Notes under the pieces: model-generated
Seen by the model: the letters and a program-made list of their open reading frames with translations, nothing else
Database searches by the model: none
Told to the model about the DNA's origin: nothing
Part shown: one piece after another, positions 33,901 to 41,590 of the stretch
Layout of the letters: every line of letters starts with the position of its first letter
Numbering within the stretch: position 1 is the stretch's first letter
Assembly (NCBI GenBank): GCA_015657535.1
Contig: JADHZB010001570.1
Location: 3,974 to 45,563 of the forward strand
Reading direction: 5' to 3'
DNA: 41,590 nucleotides
Origin: Nephromyces sp. MM_2019
Lineage: Eukaryota > Apicomplexa > Aconoidasida > Nephromycida
Program-made: the position numbers and the translations under genes

Positions 33901-35119
33901 ATGAGTTGCCTGGAAAATGGCAAGCCTGAAGCAGCTCCAACAACTACCGGGTACCAACCTGAACCTTTGCTAAAAGCACTGGTGAATGGTATGAAAGCTC
34001 TTATTCGTCGCGAGACGCACGGTAATATTTTTTCGGGTTAGCTGGAGTATATATCATCAATAGAGCCAATACGTTCACCCCTTCGTTATATCAAAGGTCT
34101 TCCAAAGTCTTGCCATAAAAATAATTGCAACTCTCTTTTTAAAGGATGAATTACGGGAGGGTTCGCAAGAAACAAGTAGTCCTCAAAAGTAGCATCAATT
34201 TTGGGATGTTATGAAATAGTAGTCCACTGAGCCACGGGGAATAGCCATCCAAAAAAGAGGTATATTCACCGAATAAGGCCGATTGGTATATGAATAGAGC
34301 AAAGTCTACTGTTTTCTTGAGGTAGCAAGGGGAGGAAAGATGAAGACAGAAACGTATACGAAAAAGAGTATCTTGTGGAGGAAAAAAAAGATGAAACAGT
34401 GGAAGGGGGGTGAAAAGATGGCAGAGGGCAAAGATGCTGAAAGTGCTTCTTTGGTAAGCGGGAAAAAGGCCTAAAACTAACCGCACATACACAACCGCGA
34501 AATAAACTGAGAAAAAGAGTATTCATAATACGTTTTTAATACTAATTAAACTTCGCTTCTAACCTATAGAGTATTATAATAGCTTTATTTAAAACATAGC
34601 ACATTCAGATATATGAAATAAGTTAGGCAGGGAATACTTCAAGCGGAAAATCCTCAACGAAAGTGCAAATAGCTTCATCTTTTTCAAAAGAATAGATACC
34701 CTTGTAAGCGCTTGACACCAGCATTTGCCGGCTTCACACTAAATGCTAAGGAAGTATCGGGTTGTAAAGACTAATAAGCTTAGAAAGGGCTTTAGGAGGG
34801 AAACGCACTGTGCAACAAGCACTGAGGTTCACACTGAGCAACACGAACTGAGGTACACACTGAGCAACATATTGAACAACACACACTGAACAACATACAC
34901 TAAACAACAGATTTCAACCCCCCCAAAAAGCGACAAAAGCTCCAACCAGCCTCACAAATTCATATCATTAGGCAACGCACATACGAGAGTTACCTCTGTA
35001 TCATCACAAATCCTCAGTATAGCCGCCCTCATCCAAATAGAAAAGTAATATTTGATGGACTATTGAAGGCGGGACACTCAACAACAAAATCCATTGCAAA
35101 TCATACATACACACAGTAA
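33901..35119 (+). CDS. Tentative four-exon gene for a ~127-aa protein, unknown
   Basis: Exons 33901-34021, 34322-34409, 34631-34703 and 35018-35119 (TAA) join in phase. Donors are CACG/GTAATA, GGGG/GTGAAA and CTT/GTAAGC; acceptors are TTTCTTGAG, TTAGGCAG and ATCCTCAG. The product begins MSCLENGKPEAAPTTTGYQP, continues with a helical stretch (PLLKALVNGMKALIRR), a charged segment (NVYEKEYLVEEKKDETVEGG) and an aromatic/basic part (YFKRKILNESANSFIFFKR). No family is recognised, and no signal peptide or membrane segment is seen. Exon 2 is purine-rich and open in a second frame up to a strong donor (TTG/GTAAGC at 34454), so its exact end is uncertain. A further open segment at about 35280-35370 could extend the gene. 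Low confidence, because short open segments can join by chance. Confidence 0.3.
34805..34912. repeat. Degenerate CACACTGAGCAACA repeat
   Basis: Imperfect repeats of a 14-19 base unit based on CACACTGA(G/A)CAACA. They lie in the last intron of the tentative + strand gene and are related in composition to the CA tracts of the same end of the window. Confidence 0.6.
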
Positions 35120-37240
35120 CATGCACACACAGACAGTAACACGCACAAAGTGTATCTGCTTTACCACAAGCAAGCAGTAAAGCTGAAAATTTTTCAGTGT
35201 AAATCTTCGCATAGGTCGGTAAAAAGAGACCGCCAAGGAAAGCTTATAAACACTCCAAAATCAAAACATAATATTCAGCTACTTCTGGGTATTATCCACC
35301 ACAACAAGGATATACTTTAAAAGATACACTCAACCAGCCTACAGGGAGACTCACTACATACAAGGGTGAAAACTAGGTATGAAAGCATTAAGGACAGTAT
35401 GGCAGCCACATAGTTCGGACAGAAATTCCCGCTTTTTCATGCGTTTAAGACGCAATCAATTGACATTTTAATAATCTAAAAGTCAGGGCATGAAGTGCTA
35501 TATTCTGCCAAAAAAAAGGGAGAATGCTTCGTCCTGAAGCAGAAAGCCAGCTTTCTTCAAAGATTTTCAGTTCTTATACAGACTATATGCTAAGCACTTT
35601 GATCTTCTTGTGTGTGGAACTTTGTTAATACAAAAATTCGGCGGGATAAAGAGGTATCCTTGTGGAGAGCAAGCAGCTTTTCTGCAACAATTCATTCCAG
35701 TTCTTTTTATCAATTTTCCCTCCTTTTGCCCTGATTTTTCTCATCCTCTATGTTGCCCTGCTTCCTCTCATCCTCCTTCTATTCCCTACTCCCTCTCATC
35801 CTCCATTTTGCCCTCCATCTCAATCTTCAAATCTTTCCTCTTCACACAAGCATTCCTTATTTTAGATAAAAACTTAAACCCAGAAAAAAATGATACTCCA
35901 GGAGTGTTGTACTCTCTCCTTGCGATCCTCCATATTTAAAAAATACCCCCAAAACGAGCACAAAAACGCTTCTTATGTGTGTGTGTCACCATAAAAAATT
36001 ATCTTGTCCAGTGCGGGCCCTAAATGGTGAGCTTTTAAGAACCGCCTTCAAGGTACACACCAGTCATCAGTTTCAGCAGAATAAGATAGCCTAAAGCAAT
36101 GTAAGAGGAAGGAAGGGGGGCTATATAAAGGACCAGGTTAGCAGGCTGAAACGTAAGTGCTATTTAGTGTGTTTTCTAGAGTGAATACTAACCTAGTTTC
36201 TGCTCTGCTAGCACACACACAACAGATGGTGTAATTTCAGCTTACTCTCGCATATTTTACGCAAAAAGGAGTGTATGAAGAAGAAAACGCGATAAAACAC
36301 TCCAAACACTTTAAATATAGTAAAAGGCTGATAAAATATCAAAATCAGCTAAAGAACGATTTCAAACTGAAGAAGAAACGGTATTTTTCCAGGTCTCCAA
36401 TGAAGGCAAAAACTCTCGAAACTACAGCTTTTTCCACTATAAATTAGATGAAATAGTAATACATCAAGTGGATGACTAGCTTCAATCAAGAAATACAAAA
36501 AAACTAAAGAAAATGATGAAACAGTAAATTTAGGGGGTGGATTCACCAAAAAAGTAGAAACCATAAAGATGAAGCAGTCTACACTAGTAGAAGAGCACGA
36601 AGATAAAGAAAAGCGAAACGAATTGGTCGAGATTCAGTAGAGGCAGCAAAACCAAGCGAAGAGTTAGAGAAGGAAAGGAAGAACTTTAGAAAGCAGAGGA
36701 AAGCAGCACACACAAGCAAAAAAAGCTCAAAAAAGCGCTAGAAATAAGAGGAAGTCGCCACATACAAGCAAAACTTCCTCATAGAGCTTTCTATAAAGTG
36801 CAACACGCTGCGACACACAAGAAAAAACTCCCAAAAGAGCTTCATAAATAAGATAAAAATTACACATGCTATCAACACATCTTCAAAAAGCAAGATTCAA
36901 GAACTCATCTATCTACTACACAACCCAAAAGTCCAAAAATTGCTAGAAAAACACCCGAAAAGCAAGAAAAAGCCAGGAAAGATCAAGAAACGAATCAGCA
37001 AGCATTTTCAGCGACGCTAAAGATAAACTCTCTACAGTCAAAACACGTGTATGTGTGTGCGTATGAGTGCTGGTGTGTGCATGTGATCGTGCGAAATTGT
37101 GATTCTGCACACTGAAGAGATAAAAAAGCATCAAAAAGACGAAAAAAATCCCAAACATTCCTGAGAAACAAACGCACAACGGGAGTAAAGCAAGCGATGC
37201 ATACCTCTGATATTCTGCCTCACAAAAAGTCTTCAAATAC
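35120..37240. other. Intergenic region downstream of PHB1
   Basis: No gene is claimed. It contains a pyrimidine-rich tract at about 35715-35835 with repeated CTCTCATCCTCC and TTGCCCT, a mildly repetitive A-rich segment, and the presumed PHB1 3' UTR and terminator just below 37241. The + strand is strongly A-rich and T-poor from about 36240 to 37000. Confidence 0.5.
36710..36870. repeat. Degenerate ~52-bp tandem repeat
   Basis: Three diverged units share ACA(C/A)ACAAG(C/A)AAAA at about 36710, 36762 and 36815, then an AGAGCTT/AGCGCT...TAAAG/AATAAG motif. They lie in A-rich non-coding DNA downstream of PHB1. Confidence 0.4.
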
Positions 37241-40200
37241 TCACTGCTGAGGAGCAGAAAGCAGTATATTGGCGCCACCAGGGACATAACTGAGAAAAAA
37301 TCCAAGCAAAACGAATGCAAAGAAAACATCTTCAACTATAAATTAAGCTAAAATGGGTGGATTCTCAAAGAAAGTCATCAAAAAATATGAAGAAAATGTG
37401 ATTCTCTAAGGTGGCATCCACGCAATATTCTCATTAGGAACACACAAACATTGAAATGATGGCGTTGCGAAAGCTTTGCTTAATCAAAGCCAATAGAATA
37501 GTGAAAACTTCAAAGGAAAAATGAGCTAAGTTAGTCGCACACACAAACACACACACACAAATTTGTGAACTAGATGAGTGACATGCAGATTTAAATGGGA
37601 TCATTTGCACACACATACTTGTGAATTGGATTAGCTGGATACACACACACAAATTGAATCAGCTGCAAACAAAAGAGCTTAGCTAATCACACAGAACAAT
37701 GAGCAAAATAACACACAAAAAACACATACGCACAGATAATATGCTTACGAAATATTCTTCGATTTGCTCAGTGAATCTACAATATCCCTCGCAGCCTCCA
37801 GTCGCCTCATTGAGATCAAACCACCACCGTGCTGCTTAATAGCATCTGATATCTGAAGCAACACACACTAGTATTCTTAGTATACTATTGCTATCATTGC
37901 CGTTCGATATTAGCATTACTGGGCGCTTTCATTCGCACACACATAACAGATATGACAGAAACTGTATCTTGAGCATTTTATTCTTCAAATCAGGCAAAAA
38001 ATGGCATATAAAAAACATGCAAACACACACAACACACGCAGTGAGCTACCATAACTGCAGCTTCCGCCTCTCCCTCGGCCTTAATGATAGCAGCCTTCTT
38101 CTCCTGTTCAGTCCTTGCGACTACAAACTTCAGTCTCTCACTTTCCTGCTGAGCAACCTGCTTCTCTTCAATAGCGCGAGAAAACTCCTTTCCATAACTC
38201 AGGTGTGTCTGTAGCAAAAAATCGCAGGAAAAGTAAAAGGCAGAAATAGCAAGCGAAGATGCATCAAGAATGAAGGTAACAGAGACGAAGCACACACAAG
38301 ACGAATGCGAGACACACGAGAAAAATACGACACACGCACAACCCAAATGCGACACACACAAAACGCATACACACCACTCTATTCACAGAATATACTCCTA
38401 AGCAGTCGGTAAATAAACAACCTAACCAAAAACTACAGAATAACAACAGTGTACCCAGCGGCTGTACGTACAGCCCCACAGAAGCAAAATTTGCTCAAAT
38501 ATCTCCCAGTCCTAGGGAGCAGAAACACTTCAGAAGCCAAAAATCACACAGATTTTCCAAGAATTCAGCCCTCTTCAAGCAGGAAACTTCTCCAAGACCC
38601 AACACGTACCACACACACACGTCAGTACACCACACACAAGAGAAGAATCAAGAGTTTCTCTTCGTCTTCAAAATGAGAACCCATTAACAACATCAAAAAA
38701 TCCGTCAAAAGCACATATTTTCGCAGATTTTTTGATGGAAAAATTCCTTACAATGGCAACATCGTCTACGAGTATATCAAACTGCTTCGCCTTTGTAGTG
38801 ATCGCTTCTCTAATGTCATGGGACACACGATCTCGTTGGGTTAACAATGACTCTGCATCATAACGGGCAACTACAGCCTTTAAAATCTCATTCCCTATAG
38901 AAGGCAATACCCTCTCGTCATAGTCTGGGCCTAGCGTCTTGTGTATCGTCGACAGACGGTCTGAAGAGGATGAGAAAGAGGCGAAAAAGGTGAAGAAAAG
39001 GGTGGAATAAGGTGAAAATAGGGGGTTTCACACACACGCCGGCTGCACAAACCTAGGAGTAGTGAAGATAACGCTGAAATGCTTGGAAGGGAGTAAGGGA
39101 GCACGAAAACGGGGGAGGGGGTTAAGCAAGGAAGAAAGATAAATGCACAAGGCTGGAAAAAAAACACACGGGAAAACAACAAACACACACAGCAAAAATA
39201 AGGCAAGCCACACACAGCTCACAGCAGAAAAATAAACTGCACACAGAAATCGACACACAAAAACCCACACACAAAAATTTATACACACCAACCCACAAAG
39301 GCAAACTCTTAAACATAAAAACCTACATACAGAAAAGCCGACACGCACAACATACTCGAAAAAACAGCTTATATGCCAAAGCTAACTGACGAAGCTGAGC
39401 GTGCGCATACTACTGAGAAAGAAGCACCCACACACACCACAAAACTCTATAAAAAGCAAAATTTTCAGGGAAATCTTCTCACCAGGAGAGGGATGATACA
39501 ATAACCTCAGACTAATGCTAACCATCTGAAGATCTGCAGAGAGCAAGAAACACACACAAGGAGGGGATGACACACGCACACAAACAGGGGATGACACACA
39601 CACATAAGGAGGGGATGATACACACACGCATAAGGAGGGGATGACACACGCACACAAACAGGGGATGACACACACACATAAGGAGGGGATGATACACACA
39701 CGCATAAGGAGGGGATGATACACACACACAAGCAGGGGATGACACACATACACACACACAAGGAGATAAGCGCATGAAATGGTGTAATCTATAAGCAGCT
39801 CATGGGTGTTTTGATGAAATCGACTTCATTAACAGTCGGTCGAGCAATAGGCCTATAAGTAATGCTTTTTGCTACAGTGATAAATGCACTATATCGCACA
39901 CACACAGCTCGAAAGCGAGAGATCTATACATTCAAAATAAAAGGATAGACTCACAATATAGGAGACACACGTAAGGTGGGGAGTACATATAAAAGGGGGA
40001 CGGTTATAGAAGGGAAGGTGCACACATACAAGAAGAGACGCAGAAATACAAAAAAAGCACAAAATTATAAGCAGAGAAAAACACAGAAGAAGAAATATAT
40101 ACACACACACAACCCAAAAAAACACACAAAACAAAGGAAAAACCACACAATGAAACACACATATATACGTATATGCACTTCACACACCTCTGGTTCCAGT

Positions 40201-41107
40201 GGTGGTGTTTATAGCCTTCGCCATGGTACGAATGTCGTATAAAAATGGAATCTGAAACCAGGGAACGAAAAAATGAGTTCCCTCCTTGATAACAGCTTCC
40301 TTGACGCCTCCAAAACGGTTGAACATTACGCACCTTTTTCCACCGTCAACTGCATACACAAGCACAAAAACGTAGCGAACGAGGGAAAGCAGGAAGAAAG
40401 TTCATTTATGTTCGTATCTTTAAGAGGAATACCCTTAAAAAAGCGCAATTCATCCTCATACACGAAAAGCACAAAAAAAAGCCTTCTTATGAAGTAATAA
40501 AGCATTTGCAGGAGCATTACTCTCTAGACGTTTTTTCTGCACAAAACTGACTCATCTTCACTGAACTAACACATCAAATACAAATTCACTTCATCTTCAT
40601 TGGGGTAGCTGAAAAGAGGAGTTTAATTTCATCAAAATATGAAGGATTTCATCAAAAAATCCCATACAATGATGCCATAGTACTTGTTAGGAAATTCCAA
40701 TGCACAAGGAAGTTCACACACACATACTCACATACACATATTCATACACATATTTCTTCACACACACATATTCATACACACACTACTTCACACACACGCA
40801 TCATGCTACACACACACTATTTAACATACACGCATCATGACACACAATTCTTTACACACATCTTCAAACTCACAAAACTTCATACATACACACCAACATC
40901 AACATACACAAGGCAGACACACCCACACCGACATACACACGTCACGCACATGTCACACATACACAACCCTCCCTATACAATCCAAAACCACATAAAAAAC
41001 ATCTTTCCAGCCCTCCATTTACCATCATAAAGGAAGAAGGCAGGAATTGAGCCTGCAGTGCCAACTACCAACGCCAAGCGCCCAAAGTTTGATAAAAGGC
41101 GATCCAT
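37241..41107 (-). CDS. PHB1: Prohibitin 1 (SPFH/PHB family), 7 exons, complete
   Basis: Subunit of the prohibitin ring complex of the mitochondrial inner membrane, which acts as a scaffold and chaperone for respiratory-chain and protease assembly (known for the family). Exons: 41107-41023, 40349-40188, 39533-39483, 38960-38752, 38208-38050, 37852-37749, 37289-37241 (TGA). They sum to 819 bases and 272 residues, the same length as human PHB1; every junction is GT-AG and in phase. The N-terminal hydrophobic anchor ([18 protein letters not shown]) precedes the SPFH domain. Landmarks: [130 protein letters not shown] and the C-terminus favour PHB1 over PHB2. Introns are 197-673 bases and TG/CA-rich. 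Expected partner PHB2 is not in the window. Confidence 0.97.
39563..39742. repeat. 24/26-bp minisatellite with 74-bp higher-order period (PHB1 intron 2)
   Basis: Eight GGGGATGA cores start at 39563, 39587, 39611, 39637, 39661, 39685, 39711 and 39735. Spacings are 24, 24, 26, 24, 24, 26, 24, and three unit types (CAAACA-, CATAAGGA-, CGCATAAGGA-) alternate in the same order, giving a 74-bp higher-order repeat. It ends 30 bases before the exon 3 acceptor. AGGAGGGGATGATACA in the unit closely matches AGGAGAGGGATGATACA at the coding end of exon 3 (39484-39500). Confidence 0.9.
40708..40960. repeat. CA-rich tract in PHB1 intron 1
   Basis: Imperfect CACACATA/CACACA repeats with interspersed TTC and CATCAT. 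In the transcript this is a UG-rich stretch in the first intron of PHB1. Several open frames through it are repeat artefacts. Confidence 0.8.
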
Positions 41108-41401
41108 TGCTTTAGGAGAGAAGAGGAAGAAGAAGGGGAAGAAGTAGCTATTTGCGTGAAGAAGGAAGAAAACGTAGCATAGAAAGACAAAGAGAGATGA
41201 GTATTCTCAATGAGGAAGAAGTTTGCTTCGCAAAGCTTCAGAAGAGGAGAAATTTGAAGAAAAAAGCAAAGCTTTTGCTCATGTAGGGGGGGAGATTAGC
41301 GTGTGTGCGCGTGTGGATAGGTTGCTCTATTCATCGTGTGGAGGAATGGTCCCTTGTGTATTGGCTAGTATTCGGAGGGTGTCGGTGTGGTTGTAGTGGT
41401 T
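41108..41401 (-). promoter_or_regulatory. Presumed PHB1 5' leader and promoter region
   Basis: Immediately upstream of the PHB1 ATG the - strand is pyrimidine-rich (TTCTTCCCCTTCTTCTTCC, then TCTTCTCTCC), consistent with a 5' leader. No TATA-like or other defined element could be assigned. Further upstream lies the 9-bp TG repeat. Confidence 0.35.
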
Positions 41402-41590
41402 GGTGTGTGTGGTGTGTGTGGTTTGTGCGGTTTGTGTGGTTTGTGCGGTTTGTGCGGTTTGTGCGGTTTGTGCGGTTTGTGCGGTTTGTGTGGTTTGTGT
41501 GGTGTGTGTGGTGTGTGTGGTGTGTGTGGTGTGTGTGGTGTGTGTGGTGTGTGTGGTGTGTGTGGTGTGTGTGGTGTGTGTGGTGTGTGT
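41402..41590. repeat. 9-bp TG-rich tandem array at the window end
   Basis: Twenty-one contiguous 9-bp units in phase: two GGTGTGTGT, nine of GGTTTGTGC or GGTTTGTGT (41420-41500), then ten GGTGTGTGT to the last base. The variants are in blocks, typical of local expansion. It is not a canonical TTTAGGG or TTAGGG telomere repeat. The array runs off the window, so its true length is unknown. Confidence 0.95.

Noticed and set aside
35610..35939. 109-codon + strand ORF rich in Ser, Pro, Phe, Leu
   Set aside because: It is driven by a pyrimidine-rich low-complexity tract that is open in two frames.
39382..39775. Three overlapping - strand ORFs rich in CVCVSSP / CVIPSLC
   Set aside because: They are the 24/26-bp minisatellite read through in all frames; only the 51-base PHB1 exon 3 in this span is coding.
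40803..41030. + strand ORF rich in His/Thr/Tyr
   Set aside because: It is CA-repeat translation antisense to PHB1 intron 1.
41402..41590. Telomere at the right end
   Set aside because: The 9-bp unit is not a known telomere repeat and the array carries block variants; the only support is that it runs off the window.

Overview
The window is nuclear DNA of an intron-rich, AT-biased single-celled eukaryote. An apicomplexan or other alveolate is my best guess, not a proven assignment. The reasons are: GT-AG introns that join in phase across every well-resolved gene; TAA, TAG and TGA all used as stops (standard code); low gene density (four well-supported genes in 41.6 kb); and a prohibitin whose sequence reads like alveolate PHB1. 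No bacterial-style operons, rRNA or tRNA genes, CRISPR arrays or recognisable transposons were seen. Both window ends lie in CA/TG repeats, so the window may be a whole contig broken at simple repeats.

Layout. Positions 1-1044 hold an intronless 241-codon ORF (+ strand) of higher GC than its surroundings. Its last 21 coding bases are repeated in 31-bp CA-linked units both downstream of it and at the window start. Positions 1045-3459 hold coding-like fragments of a tentative + strand gene. Positions 3590-15976 (- strand) hold a gene of about 18 exons for a ~1,480-residue protein: disordered N-terminus, long coiled coil, small C-terminal domain and acidic tail. Positions 17593-20903 (- strand) hold the 3' part of an unrecognised helical protein assembled from short exons. 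Positions 21259-28985 (- strand) hold a ten-exon gene for a ~1,700-residue protein that looks secreted and membrane- or GPI-anchored, very acidic, with a proline-rich linker. Positions 28986-37240 are mostly non-coding, with a tentative + strand gene at 33901-35119 and a possible small secreted ORF at 31917-32177. Positions 37241-41107 (- strand) hold a complete seven-exon PHB1 gene encoding 272 residues, with TG-rich introns.

The genes do not form a pathway. One is mitochondrial (PHB1), one is probably cytoskeletal or structural (coiled coil), one is surface or secretory (acidic anchored protein), and the others are unassigned. The most interesting points are: copies of coding-exon ends embedded in CA-linked repeat arrays at two unrelated genes; a possible anchored-versus-soluble splice switch in the acidic protein; and a perfect 34-bp palindrome in an intron. 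Exon models were built by eye from splice signals and reading phase, and no transcript or homology search was available.
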